A stretch of DNA of 45,193 bases from Lachnospiraceae bacterium UBA3762 (GTDB lineage Bacteria > Bacillota > Clostridia > Lachnospirales > Lachnospiraceae): the NCBI GenBank assembly GCA_002371615.1, contig DFGA01000007.1:1-45193 (forward strand), given 5' to 3'. How positions within the stretch are numbered: position 1 is the stretch's first letter; each line of letters begins with the position of its first letter. Made by a program: the position numbers and the translations under genes. Below the pieces are notes generated by a model. That model worked only from the letters and a program-made list of their open reading frames with translations, was not told the origin of the DNA and did no database searches. Shown here one piece after another: positions 15,783 through 25,028 of the stretch.

Positions 15783-17441
15783 TTAAACATTAAATATCGA
15801 TCCCCCAACAAACTCCCTTATCAGTGAGTTGTTAGGCAATCCTTCACTCGTCATTCCGAGGAAATAATCAAGGAACTTTAAGAGTCTCTTGGCCTCATAA
15901 TATTGCGGATCCTCTTTGCTGATTCCGAAAAGGAGGGGTTCAGCATAGAGTTTGAGAACTGAAAGTTCGTAAATAAGCGCGGAATTAAATACCGCATCAG
16001 CACTTTCCTGGAACGGGAAAATATATTTTTCCTCGCCACGTCTGACACTTTGCCACATATTAAGCGTACCGGATGCCGACGTCCCCCTTGTCCTGTTATC
16101 TCTAACCATACGACGCAGGAGCCTTACATCCGTCGTAGCGATCCTGTTATGCTCATCAACATTAAGAGCGGTAAGTGCCGAGATATAGATCTTGTACTTG
16201 CTTTCAACCGGAAGTGCATATGACATCTTTTCGTTCAGTCCGTGAATGCCCTCGATAACAAGTATCTCGTTCTCGTTGAGTCTCTTGTAATCTCCCTTGT
16301 ATTCCCGCTTTCCGGTCTTGAAGTTAAACGAAGGAAGTTCCACAGTCTGTCCCGACAACAATGCTAACATATCCTTGTTGAACTGCTCAACATCTATTGC
16401 CTCAAGACACTCAAAATCATAATTTCCGTTTTCATCCTTCGGAGTATCCTCTCTGTTCTTGAAATAATTATCAAGCGCAATCGGATGCGGCCGCATCCCC
16501 AGAGCCCTCAGCTGTATCGAAAGCCTGTAGGAAAACGAAGTCTTGCCGGAAGATGAAGGACCGGCTATCATAATAAACTTTTTGCTTCCCCTGTTAACAA
16601 TATCTTTCGCGATCTCTGCAATCTTGCTCTCCATGTACGCTTCCTGAAGCAGAACAACATCCTGAACACCTTCGGCACAGATCGTCTCGTTAAGATCACC
16701 AACATCTTCTATCCCTATGCTTGATCCCCAATTACTCGTGTTCTGAAGAGTTTTCTGAAGCTTGGGAGACTCGGTCTTGTCAGGGACAACGTTCGGTGAA
16801 TGCCTTGAAGGAAGCTGGAGTATAATTCCCTCATCATACGGATACAGTTCGTAGTGCGTGATATATCCCGTTGACGGAACCATGTATCCGTAATAATAAT
16901 CTTTGTAATCGCCTATCGAATAGACATTGACCTTTGATGCACGCCTGAACTTGAACAGTTTGACTTTATCTTCCATTCCCGCTTCCGCGAAGATCCTGCG
17001 CGCCTCTTCTACCGAATATGATGATTTCCATATCGGAATGTTCTGAGAGATAAGTTCATCCATTCTCGCGTGAACGCTTCGCAGAAACTGCTCTGACGGC
17101 TCCGCATCAATTAGTTTACATAACAAGCCTCTGCCTACCGTATACTGTGCCACAAGATGATTTTTGCCATCATCGCCCAAAACATCTTGCACAGCCTTTA
17201 CAAGAAGAAATGTGGCACTTCTCCTGTAGGTCTCCATTCCTATCTTATCGGCAAGTGTGATGAATTCGATAGTGCAGTCGTTCGACAGTATTTTGTGAAG
17301 CTCACGAAGCCTTCCGTCAGCGGAAACGAGGACGATCTTGGCCTCGTAATCCTTCTGGAAATCTTTCGCTATCTGTTCGTACATGATACCCGCTTCGTAC
17401 TCATACTCTTCGTTTGCAATGGTAACTATGACTTTTCTCAT
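15783..17441 (-). CDS. Nucleoside (uridine) kinase family protein with TGS-like N-terminus
   Basis: A 552-aa protein of the phosphoribulokinase/uridine kinase superfamily. The N-terminal ~60 residues resemble a TGS/ubiquitin-like domain, followed by a region like the threonyl-tRNA synthetase second editing domain. The kinase domain contains the P-loop GPSSSGKTSF, then IALDNYFKNRE and LVIEGIHGLNE, characteristic of uridine kinases. It is expected to phosphorylate a nucleoside with ATP or GTP in the cytoplasm. This architecture is widely conserved in Firmicutes. AAGGGGG lies about 8 nt before ATG 17441. It follows trmK on the same strand. Confidence 0.9.
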   Translation of the reverse strand: MRKVIVTIANEEYEYEAGIMYEQIAKDFQKDYEAKIVLVSADGRLRELHKILSNDCTIEFITLADKIGMETYRRSATFLLVKAVQDVLGDDGKNHLVAQYTVGRGLLCKLIDAEPSEQFLRSVHARMDELISQNIPIWKSSYSVEEARRIFAEAGMEDKVKLFKFRRASKVNVYSIGDYKDYYYGYMVPSTGYITHYELYPYDEGIILQLPSRHSPNVVPDKTESPKLQKTLQNTSNWGSSIGIEDVGDLNETICAEGVQDVVLLQEAYMESKIAEIAKDIVNRGSKKFIMIAGPSSSGKTSFSYRLSIQLRALGMRPHPIALDNYFKNREDTPKDENGNYDFECLEAIDVEQFNKDMLALLSGQTVELPSFNFKTGKREYKGDYKRLNENEILVIEGIHGLNEKMSYALPVESKYKIYISALTALNVDEHNRIATTDVRLLRRMVRDNRTRGTSASGTLNMWQSVRRGEEKYIFPFQESADAVFNSALIYELSVLKLYAEPLLFGISKEDPQYYEAKRLLKFLDYFLGMTSEGLPNNSLIREFVGGSIFNV

Positions 17442-17477
17442 GTGTGAGCCCCCTTATTCATATTCAATATCTTAATT

Positions 17478-18212
17478 CTATTTGATCAGTCTGCCCTCTT
17501 CGAACAGCCCCGGTTCTGATACAAGCTGAAGTGCATCCGCATTAAGTGCAAGATCCGTCTTGATCTCTTCCATTCTCACAAAAACATGGGGTATCTCCTC
17601 ATTGACGGCAAGTTCTTTCAGAAGTTCCGAACAATAGTGCCTCTCCAGGAGCAGGAATTCGTGCAGCACGGGATTTTCTTCCCTAAGGAGTATCTTGCCG
17701 TATCTGAAATATATTTCCTTGTCCCAGCTCATTTGTCCCGGAACAGCCTTAATGACGGGATAGAACTTTGTCTCGTCCTTTACCATGTTTTCGCTTATGA
17801 TCCTGTATCCGTTATCCTGAAGAAAATGGCGGAGCGCACTCACTTCCGACTGCGGCTCCATTATGATCTCACAAGCCTGCGCAAGAACGTCCATCCCTTC
17901 CGACAGTATCTTCATCATAAGCTTTCCGCCCATCCCGGCAAGAACGACCGACTTAACTTCTCCCGGCTTTACTACCGTAAGTCCATCTCCCTGTCTTACA
18001 TCTATTTGGTCCGAGAGGTCGACGTCCTCAATATTCTCCGTCGCCCTGGCAACCGGTCCCGCATTAATATCGCATGCTATGACGTAAGGCGTCATATTTT
18101 CGCGGACAAGATAGATGGGCAGATACGCGTGATCACATCCGATGTCGGCAACCGGAAGGTTTGGCGTGATCATCTGGGCAACCGCCATCAGCCTGTCTGA
18201 CAAATAAGCCAT
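17478..18212 (-). CDS. trmK: tRNA (adenine22-N1)-methyltransferase
   Basis: TrmK (244 aa) uses SAM to methylate N1 of A22 in the D-loop of bacterial tRNAs. The SAM-binding motif is VADIGCDHAYLPIYL near residues 21-35. VVLAGMGGKLM and IMEPQSEV are the other family signatures. Its ATG lies 3 nt after the rpoD stop, and the SD is inside the end of rpoD, so translation is coupled. The rpoD-trmK pairing is common in Firmicutes and supports the call. Confidence 0.95.
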   Translation of the reverse strand: MAYLSDRLMAVAQMITPNLPVADIGCDHAYLPIYLVRENMTPYVIACDINAGPVARATENIEDVDLSDQIDVRQGDGLTVVKPGEVKSVVLAGMGGKLMMKILSEGMDVLAQACEIIMEPQSEVSALRHFLQDNGYRIISENMVKDETKFYPVIKAVPGQMSWDKEIYFRYGKILLREENPVLHEFLLLERHYCSELLKELAVNEEIPHVFVRMEEIKTDLALNADALQLVSEPGLFEEGRLIK

Positions 18213-18215
18213 ATA

Positions 18216-19334
18216 TCAGTCCAGATAATCCTTGAGTTTTTTGGATCGTGAAGGGTGACGCAGTTTCCTAAGAGCCTTTGCCTCTATCTGTCTGATACGC
18301 TCACGCGTGACCTTAAACTCTTTGCCGACCTCCTCAAGAGTACGGGCTCTTCCGTCATCCAGTCCGAAACGCAGACGAAGCACTTTCTGCTCTCTGTCGG
18401 TAAGCGTTTCGAGCACTTCCACAAGCTGCTCTTTGAGAAGCGTAAACGCTGCAGCTTCGGCCGGAACCGGAACATTATCATCCTGTATAAAATCACCGAG
18501 ATGGCTGTCTTCTTCCTCTCCGATAGGAGTCTCAAGCGACACCGGCTCCTGTGATATCTTTAGTATCTCTCTGACACGCTCAACAGGCAGGTTCATCTCT
18601 GCAGCAATCTCTTCCGGGGTAGGTTCCCGTCCGAGTTCCTGAAGGAGCTGACGGCTCACTCTTATAAGCTTGTTGATCGTCTCTACCATATGTACCGGGA
18701 TCCTGATCGTTCTTGCCTGATCCGCGATCGCACGTGTAATCGCCTGGCGGATCCACCATGTTGCATAAGTACTGAACTTGTATCCTTTTGTGTAATCAAA
18801 CTTCTCAACGGCCTTGATCAGTCCTAAGTTTCCTTCCTGAATAAGGTCAAGGAACAGCATACCGCGACCCACGTAACGCTTTGCTATGGAAACAACAAGG
18901 CGCAGGTTTGATTCGGCAAGCCTCTTTTTGGCCTCTTCATCACCTTTTTCCATACGCTTTGCAAGTTCGATCTCCTCTTCCGCGGAAAGAAGCGGCACCT
19001 TACCTATCTCCTTAAGGTACATACGTACGGGATCCTCAATCGAGACTCCGTCGGGAACCGAAAGGTCAATGTTCTCAACATCGACTTCCTCTTCTTCCGA
19101 CAGGTCGATCTCATCATCGGGAACATCTTCCTCCTCTTCCTCAACAATACGCAGAAGATCGATCCCGTTCTGCTCCATGAACTCATAGATCCTGTCGAAA
19201 TTATCTTCGGTAAGTTCATAGTCACTGAAGAAATCAGCTATCTCCCCGGGCTCAAGAACATTCTTTTTCTTCTTGGCAAATGCCTTGAGTTCTGCAAGAC
19301 GCTCTTCAAATTTTTTTTGCATTTCATCTTCCAT
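18216..19334 (-). CDS. rpoD: Primary sigma factor RpoD/SigA
   Basis: The housekeeping sigma-70 factor (372 aa, the short Firmicute size). A shortened region 1.1 and a very acidic linker (~60-85) precede region 1.2 (VRMYLKEIGKVPLL). Region 2 has DLIQEGNLGL and the promoter-melting/-10 block FSTYATWWIRQAI. Region 3 follows, and region 4 ends with the -35-binding helix VTRERIRQIEAKAL. The start at 19334 has AGGAGTG about 9 nt upstream. It is flanked by dnaG and trmK, the conserved macromolecular-synthesis arrangement. Confidence 0.99.
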   Translation of the reverse strand: MEDEMQKKFEERLAELKAFAKKKKNVLEPGEIADFFSDYELTEDNFDRIYEFMEQNGIDLLRIVEEEEEDVPDDEIDLSEEEEVDVENIDLSVPDGVSIEDPVRMYLKEIGKVPLLSAEEEIELAKRMEKGDEEAKKRLAESNLRLVVSIAKRYVGRGMLFLDLIQEGNLGLIKAVEKFDYTKGYKFSTYATWWIRQAITRAIADQARTIRIPVHMVETINKLIRVSRQLLQELGREPTPEEIAAEMNLPVERVREILKISQEPVSLETPIGEEEDSHLGDFIQDDNVPVPAEAAAFTLLKEQLVEVLETLTDREQKVLRLRFGLDDGRARTLEEVGKEFKVTRERIRQIEAKALRKLRHPSRSKKLKDYLD

Positions 19335-19362
19335 AATATAACACTCCTATCCTTTCTTGAGA

Positions 19363-19431
19363 GCCACGCCATTAGAAGCTCGCTTCGCTCGGGCGTGGCC
19401 TACGTGCTGCAAAGTTTTCAGAGAAAACTTT
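19363..19431 (-). other. Hairpins in the dnaG-rpoD gap
   Basis: The 95-nt gap is almost wholly structured. GCCACGCC (19363-19370) pairs with GGCGTGGC (19392-19399). AAAGTTTTC-AGA-GAAAACTTT (19411-19431) overlaps the dnaG stop. No U-tract follows on the minus strand. These may be processing sites separating dnaG from rpoD, as known for this operon in other bacteria, but that is inference. Confidence 0.5.
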
Positions 19432-21238
19432 ACACCACCTTTATCGAACTGATATCTATATTGGCTTTCTGAAGATCTTCCAATTCTTTGCGAAGCTTTT
19501 TGATCGTATCAAAGCTGCTGTCTTCACGATCGGTACGGGTCACCGACAGTCTCTTTATATTTATCATCAGATCTTTGAGCGCTCCTTTTTTCATTTCGAT
19601 GCTCTCAAGGTTCCCCACGTTCTGATGAAAAGCTTCCGCGATCTGCCGCTGATCCTCTTCATCATCAAACATGCTGATGATGTCTGCGGGATTCGGCGAA
19701 CCGGAATCAAGCTGCCCGAACAGTATCTGTGCCACCTTGCGGTAAAGCGGATCCGCAAAATCATCCGGCGAAATATATTGTTTTACGATCCCGTATATCT
19801 CGGGTTTATCACTTATCCACGAAAGAAGTCTTCCCTGGGGGAGACGCGACGCGTCATTTATATCCCTTCCCTCGTTCCTTGTTGCCATCGGTCTCGGCGA
19901 TATCGTTACCCCCGCACCGGCTATAGCCTGTTTTCTTACCACCTCGTCGAGAGATTCTTTGGAAACATCATATTTGTATGCGATATGTCCTATATAATTA
20001 TCTCTCTCAACCGGATCTTCAAAACCGAGAAGCCTTGTTGCCACATCTGTTATGAATCTGCTCTTCCCCGAAGGATCCTTTATATCATACTCGGCTTCAA
20101 GCATACGTATTTCATACATGAATCCGTTCTCGGCATCATCTATTCTCTTTTGGAACTCTTCGGCACCCTCGTTTTTGATGAACTCATCGGGATCCTTGTA
20201 TGGCCGCATGTTTATGACTTTTGCAGCTAGTCCCGCCTGACGGAGTATCGAAAGTGCCCGTTTTGCGGCATCGACTCCCGCTCCGTCGGAGTCATAACAA
20301 AGCAGAATATCCTTATATCTTGTCATCTCGCCCTGACGGACATTTTCTCTGGCATACCTTGCGATAAGGTTTGCATGCCCCGAAGTAAATGCCGTTCCCA
20401 GCGATGCCACAGCCTGATCGAATCCTGCCTGATGGAGCGATATAACATCCATATATCCTTCGCAGATTATTATATTCTTCGCCTTCGTCGACTTGGCGAT
20501 ATTTAATCCGTAAAGGTTACGGCTCTTATCAAATATCGGTGTCTCCGGAGAGTTTAAATACTTAGGTTCGCCTTCGCCCATCACTCTTCCGCCGAAACCG
20601 ATGATACGGTGTCCACTGTCCATTATGGGGAAAATCACACGGTTCCAGAATTTGTCCGTCATTCCGGTATTCTCCCGGAAATTAAACAATCCGCTCTCCC
20701 GAAGAAGCTCATCCGAAAAGCCTTTGCTTCTTAAGTATCTGAAGGTCTCATCTCTCGACGATCTGGCAAATCCGAGTCCGAACCTCTGCATTGTCTCATC
20801 GGAAAGACCCCTGCCCTTAAAGTACTCCATACCCCGCGCTCCGGCACTGCTCCGAAGCTGAGCGTAGTAATACTTGCCTGCTTCTTTATTAACGGCCAGA
20901 AGCTGTGCCCTGCGATTTTCTCTCTCGCGAGTTCCTGCATCTTCCGCTTCCGGAAGTTGTATGCCCGCTCTGTCGGCGAGACTTTGGACCGCTTCCTGGA
21001 AAGTCATGTTTTCATACTTCTGAACGAAGCTGATAACATTTCCCCCGACATGGCAGCCGAAACAGTAGAACATCTGCTTGGATGGTGTTACCGAAAATGA
21101 TCCGGTCTTCTCATTATGGAACGGGCAGAGTCCGAAATAATTGCTGCCCTTTTTATTCAAACGTACGTAGGAGGATATGACATCAACAATATCGTTTCTC
21201 TGTCTGACCTCCTCCACGATCTCATCCGGTAGGTACAT
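19430..21238 (-). CDS. dnaG: DNA primase
   Basis: DnaG (602 aa) makes RNA primers at the replication fork. The N-terminal CHC2 zinc-binding domain has CPFHNEKTGSF and FYCFGC (about residues 38-65). The catalytic core begins with YLNSPETP and IGFGGR; the TOPRIM domain has IICEGYMDV and CYDSDGAG. The C-terminal ~150 residues are the variable DnaB-interacting region. AGAGG lies 5 nt before ATG 21238. All catalytic motifs are intact. Confidence 0.98.
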   Translation of the reverse strand: MYLPDEIVEEVRQRNDIVDVISSYVRLNKKGSNYFGLCPFHNEKTGSFSVTPSKQMFYCFGCHVGGNVISFVQKYENMTFQEAVQSLADRAGIQLPEAEDAGTRERENRRAQLLAVNKEAGKYYYAQLRSSAGARGMEYFKGRGLSDETMQRFGLGFARSSRDETFRYLRSKGFSDELLRESGLFNFRENTGMTDKFWNRVIFPIMDSGHRIIGFGGRVMGEGEPKYLNSPETPIFDKSRNLYGLNIAKSTKAKNIIICEGYMDVISLHQAGFDQAVASLGTAFTSGHANLIARYARENVRQGEMTRYKDILLCYDSDGAGVDAAKRALSILRQAGLAAKVINMRPYKDPDEFIKNEGAEEFQKRIDDAENGFMYEIRMLEAEYDIKDPSGKSRFITDVATRLLGFEDPVERDNYIGHIAYKYDVSKESLDEVVRKQAIAGAGVTISPRPMATRNEGRDINDASRLPQGRLLSWISDKPEIYGIVKQYISPDDFADPLYRKVAQILFGQLDSGSPNPADIISMFDDEEDQRQIAEAFHQNVGNLESIEMKKGALKDLMINIKRLSVTRTDREDSSFDTIKKLRKELEDLQKANIDISSIKVV

Positions 21239-21290
21239 TGTGGCCTCTATATCAATTCATATCTATAGGACGCTCGCGGGTCCTTCCTAT

Positions 21291-22301
21291 CTACATATCT
21301 TTCCAGGAATTCGGAAGGAACAATTCATTGAACACTCCTACCGCATATCTGTCCGACATTGATGAAACATAATCGCATACAGCTCTCTCGCGGCTGGTTC
21401 CGTGCCTGTTAACAAGATTTTTGTACTCGTCCGGTATATCATCAAAATTCCCAAGATAATACTCATACAAAAACTCAACAAGCCTCTCTGCTTTGGCTTC
21501 CTCACCTTTGACGAGAGGATTCGTATATACCCTGTCAAACATGAACTGCCTAAGTTCCATCATGGCTTCCGATATTTCATCGGACATACAGATATCGTTC
21601 CTGCCCTCGGAATTCCTGATAATGTCATGCGTAAAGCAGTCAAATCTCTTGGTCGTGGTATCCCCGAGGGTGTTGCGAAGCTCCTTCGGGATATCGTCTT
21701 CACAAAGGATCTTCCCGCGTATTGCATCATCCATGTCATGATGGATATATGCGATCTTATCGGAAAATCTGACGATCTTGCCTTCAAGCGTAGACGGAGA
21801 GCCTTTGGTCTTGTGATTTAAAATCCCGTCTCTGACTTCTTTGGTAAGGTTCAGGCCGTTGCCACGTTTTTCAAGTACTTCAACGACTCTGACCGACTGT
21901 ACGTTATGCTCGAATCCTTCCGGACACACTCTGCGAAGAGCTCTCTCCCCTGCGTGTCCGAACGGGGTATGACCTATATCATGTCCAAGTGCTATTGCTT
22001 CCGTAAGATCCTCGTTCAAGCGAAGCGCCTTGGCTATGGTCCTGGCGTTTTGCGACACTTCGAGGGTATGCGTAAGCCGGGTCCTGTAGTGGTCACCCTC
22101 GGGAGCAAGGAAGACCTGGGTCTTGTCCTTCAGTCTCCTGAATGAGTTGCTGTGAAGTATTCTGTCCCTGTCCCGCTGATATACCGGACGAATGTCACAC
22201 TCTTCCTCCGGAATATCCCTTCCTGCCGATTCGGCGCTCTTTGAAGCATACGGAGACAGATATTTATATTCCCATTGTTCTATTTCTTCTCTTATTCTCA
22301 T
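21291..22301 (-). CDS. dgt: dGTPase-like HD-domain triphosphohydrolase
   Basis: A 336-aa HD-domain dNTP triphosphohydrolase that hydrolyses dGTP or dNTPs to nucleoside and tripolyphosphate. The metal-binding HD motif is visible as RLTHTLEVS...ALGHDIGHTPFGHAGE, and the N-terminal FRRLKDKTQVF segment is typical. The length matches the short Firmicute family adjacent to dnaG, where the neighbour relationship is conserved. The SD before ATG 22301 is weak. The dNTP preference is not readable, so the symbol is by family. Confidence 0.9.
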   Translation of the reverse strand: MRIREEIEQWEYKYLSPYASKSAESAGRDIPEEECDIRPVYQRDRDRILHSNSFRRLKDKTQVFLAPEGDHYRTRLTHTLEVSQNARTIAKALRLNEDLTEAIALGHDIGHTPFGHAGERALRRVCPEGFEHNVQSVRVVEVLEKRGNGLNLTKEVRDGILNHKTKGSPSTLEGKIVRFSDKIAYIHHDMDDAIRGKILCEDDIPKELRNTLGDTTTKRFDCFTHDIIRNSEGRNDICMSDEISEAMMELRQFMFDRVYTNPLVKGEEAKAERLVEFLYEYYLGNFDDIPDEYKNLVNRHGTSRERAVCDYVSSMSDRYAVGVFNELFLPNSWKDM

Positions 22302-22404
22302 GATTAATGGTGGTGTAATCCCGCTGAATACCGGTTTCTACAAGTATTATTCCGCAAATGCGGCCGATTTCCTTTTAATTTGATTAAGTTTTTACATTAA
22401 ATGT

Positions 22405-23622
22405 CTATTCCGCAGCGTTTCCTTCGGCTTCCGCTTCTTCTTTGGCAACATCCGCGGTAGACGGGTCATAGCCCGGCATATATTTCCTGTAAAGCGCTAT
22501 ATGATCATAAATGCAGCGCCAGCTGCCATTCGAATTCCCGATCACCACTATGATATCATTACCTGCTCCGTCCGAGGCGAAGCTCACCGCACAGTTTCCC
22601 GATTGCTTGACGTATCCTGTCTTGGCGCAGGTGATCGTTGCTCCTATAGGTTTATCCTCCGCTCTTCTTAAGAACCAGTTTGATATCTCTATACCGTTCG
22701 GGTTTAGATCGGTCGGAGTTGTAGTATAGATTCTAGTTGACATAACTTCCTTGCACAGAGGATTTGCTATGGCAGCACGCATGATCATGGCCATGTCATA
22801 GCAGGTGGAGTAATGATTTTCATCATATAATCCGACGCAGTTCGTAAAATGCGATGTTTCCGACAGACCAAGAGTTTCCAGTTTCTTGTTCATAAGATCG
22901 ACAAACTCTTCATGACCTCCGGCAACATATGTAGCAAGACCTACTGCCGCATCCGCTCCGGAAGGCAGGATCGTCCCGTAAAACAAATCTCTGACCTTGA
23001 CCGTTTCGTTATCCTTGAATCCTACACGGCTCGCACCGTGGCTGCTCGCATAATAATTGATCTCGGGCGTTATGGTAAAATCATCATCGAGTGCATCTTC
23101 CGCAATATTCTCCGCCGCTACAAGAACCGTCATTACCTTGGTCATGGAAGCCGGAACCATTCTTGTTCTGCCCTCTCTTGATGCGAGGATCCTGTTATTG
23201 TTTATATCTACGACGATGCCGTACTTTCCGATAACCTCTTCGCTCATCCCCTCGGTTTCGGACGTTTCTTCCGCATAATACGAAGTACTCTTTAACAGTT
23301 CGAGCTCCTCTTCACGTTTACGTATCTCGTCCAAAACGGAGGTGTCGATTATCGGATTAGACGCGATAAATTCGGGTCTTTTGGCCAGTTCCTCCTTGAG
23401 TTCGCCCCACTCCCTAATCTTGGATATATCGGCAAACACAAAAATAAGGATTCCTATCAAGAACCCTAAATGAACCGAAAACTTTAACAGCTTGCGTAAT
23501 AAATATGCACGCTTTGCTCTGTATATTTCAGCCTCGCGCTCCTGCTCATCCTTCTTCTGCTGCATTCTCTGAAACAGAACATCTTCGAGCTCGCGGCCAA
23601 GTTCCAATCTTATTGCATACAT
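22405..23622 (-). CDS. D-alanyl-D-alanine carboxypeptidase (penicillin-binding protein, S11)
   Basis: A 405-aa serine D,D-carboxypeptidase acting on peptidoglycan stem peptides. A ~47-residue charged cytoplasmic head precedes one TM anchor (48-64), so it is a type II membrane protein rather than cleaved and C-terminally anchored like classical DacA. The active-site SxxK is S159-M-T-K162, and KTG is present as AKTGYVKQSG. The usual SxN is replaced by SGA (in LPSGADAAVG), a variant of the second catalytic element. The C-terminus is Ala/Glu rich. The housekeeping neighbours suggest constitutive use. Confidence 0.9.
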   Translation of the reverse strand: MYAIRLELGRELEDVLFQRMQQKKDEQEREAEIYRAKRAYLLRKLLKFSVHLGFLIGILIFVFADISKIREWGELKEELAKRPEFIASNPIIDTSVLDEIRKREEELELLKSTSYYAEETSETEGMSEEVIGKYGIVVDINNNRILASREGRTRMVPASMTKVMTVLVAAENIAEDALDDDFTITPEINYYASSHGASRVGFKDNETVKVRDLFYGTILPSGADAAVGLATYVAGGHEEFVDLMNKKLETLGLSETSHFTNCVGLYDENHYSTCYDMAMIMRAAIANPLCKEVMSTRIYTTTPTDLNPNGIEISNWFLRRAEDKPIGATITCAKTGYVKQSGNCAVSFASDGAGNDIIVVIGNSNGSWRCIYDHIALYRKYMPGYDPSTADVAKEEAEAEGNAAE

Positions 23623-23742
23623 CTATTAAAAACCTGTCGGGTTAGTTCATCTCATAATAACGGTAATTATTACACCATTAGAGATTATATAGGAATTTTG
23701 CTATTACGTCTATGAAAGAATTGTGAACGATCAGTCGGCAAA

Positions 23743-24393
23743 TCACAGGATCGCTGACGAAACCGGAAACTCAAAATATGTATCCGGATACGGTTCGTCA
23801 TCAAGAGTAAAATGCCACCACTCACAGTCTATAGTTTTGAATCCGTTACGGATCATGACGTTTTGCAAAATCATGCGATTTTCATACTGTTCGTCCGTAA
23901 TGCCCTTATAGTCCGGATGCGATATCGGACCAAACAGATCAAACGGGCTTCCCATATCAAGTTCCTTCCCGCTTTTCATGTCAAGCAGTGTCAGGTCCAC
24001 CGTGCTTCCGCGGCTGTGGCTTGACTGCTTCGCAATATATCCCTTTATAAACAGTTCCTGTTTCTCAAGATCAGGATAGAAATACGGCTTCATACGAATA
24101 TCCTGGTCCTCTATTCCCCACAGCACAAAATGCTTTACAGCGCTTACCGGCCGGTACGCATCAAACACCTTCAGTCTGTATCCCTGAACCATAGCCTCGG
24201 AAGCTACTGATCTTAGCGCACGCGCCGCCTCTTTTGTAAGCAATGCACAGGGCTCCTCATAACCGTCTATGCGGTCTCCGATGAAATTGTATGTTGAATA
24301 ATAACGGATCTCCTGTATGATCTGAGGAACAAAATCCGCCAACAGGACAAATCCTGAGGAATCGGTTGTTTCACTCTTGTATTCCGCTTTCAT
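23743..24393 (-). CDS. VanX/DdpX-type D-Ala-D-Ala dipeptidase (M15D)
   Basis: A 216-aa zinc metallopeptidase of the VanX family, which cleaves free D-Ala-D-Ala. Zinc ligands and catalytic residues are visible as SSHSRGSTVDLTL (His and Asp) and CEWWHF (Glu and His); GSPFDLFGPISH is also family-typical. It has no signal peptide, so it acts in the cytoplasm or on imported dipeptide. Its ATG overlaps the stop of the HAD gene by 4 nt (ATGA). No vanHA ligase is nearby, so a role in peptide recycling is more likely than glycopeptide resistance. Confidence 0.92.
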   Translation of the reverse strand: MKAEYKSETTDSSGFVLLADFVPQIIQEIRYYSTYNFIGDRIDGYEEPCALLTKEAARALRSVASEAMVQGYRLKVFDAYRPVSAVKHFVLWGIEDQDIRMKPYFYPDLEKQELFIKGYIAKQSSHSRGSTVDLTLLDMKSGKELDMGSPFDLFGPISHPDYKGITDEQYENRMILQNVMIRNGFKTIDCEWWHFTLDDEPYPDTYFEFPVSSAIL

Positions 24394-24998
24394 TTCCTGT
24401 TCCCCCGTATCACTTTATCTATTGTATCCCAGTCATAGCAACGCATATAATCTCCTTCGGGAAATTTGCAGTCTGTATTCCAGGGGCGGTCAAATACCAT
24501 AACCTTAAGATGCGGCAGATGGGAGAAGAACTTAAACGCCGACGGTGAATCCTCAATGGCATAATCAAACGTCATTTTACGAAAATCATCTACTTCGAGG
24601 TTAAAATCACTCCCCTTAATAAAACTGTCCCTTCCGTATTTGTTAAGGCAGTAAAGTTCTGCTCTGTTAAGGTCATGATCGTCAAGCCACTGTCTCGATG
24701 CTTCATATGCACTGTAGGGTCTTCCTGTTATTACCGAAACTGCGATGCCGTCATCGATCCATTTATTAAGCGTTATCGAAGCGCCCTCTGTCTCTTTAAG
24801 AGATAACAAAGATTCCGGACTATGGGCTTTGATCATCATAAGTTCATAGTCATCATCCATAAGCGAAAAGGTCTTTTTCAGATCGAAATTCCGCATCTTT
24901 TCATATGGAATGTCTGTATTAAAGAGATCATTCACAAGAGCCGACAGATGCCTTGCTGTCTCGCACAGGCAATCATCAAAATCAACATATATCCTCAT
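24390..24998 (-). CDS. HAD-superfamily 5'(3')-deoxyribonucleotidase-like phosphatase
   Basis: A 202-aa HAD phosphatase. Motif I is VDFDDCLCE (D6 nucleophile, D8 acid/base), motif II is SVITGRP and motif IV is DYAIEDSPSAF. The fold and length match NT5C-like nucleotidases, which dephosphorylate dNMPs or similar small phosphates. GGAGGAGATGC gives a strong SD before ATG 24998. It is translationally coupled to the dipeptidase gene. A degraded second copy of this gene lies at 26692-26995. Confidence 0.88.
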   Translation of the reverse strand: MRIYVDFDDCLCETARHLSALVNDLFNTDIPYEKMRNFDLKKTFSLMDDDYELMMIKAHSPESLLSLKETEGASITLNKWIDDGIAVSVITGRPYSAYEASRQWLDDHDLNRAELYCLNKYGRDSFIKGSDFNLEVDDFRKMTFDYAIEDSPSAFKFFSHLPHLKVMVFDRPWNTDCKFPEGDYMRCYDWDTIDKVIRGNRK

Positions 24999-25028
24999 TG
25001 CATCTCCTCCGACGCATCTGATTCGAAT

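Noticed and set aside
23743..24393. Vancomycin resistance cluster
   Set aside because: Only a VanX-type dipeptidase is present; there is no vanH or vanA-type ligase or VanRS pair nearby.
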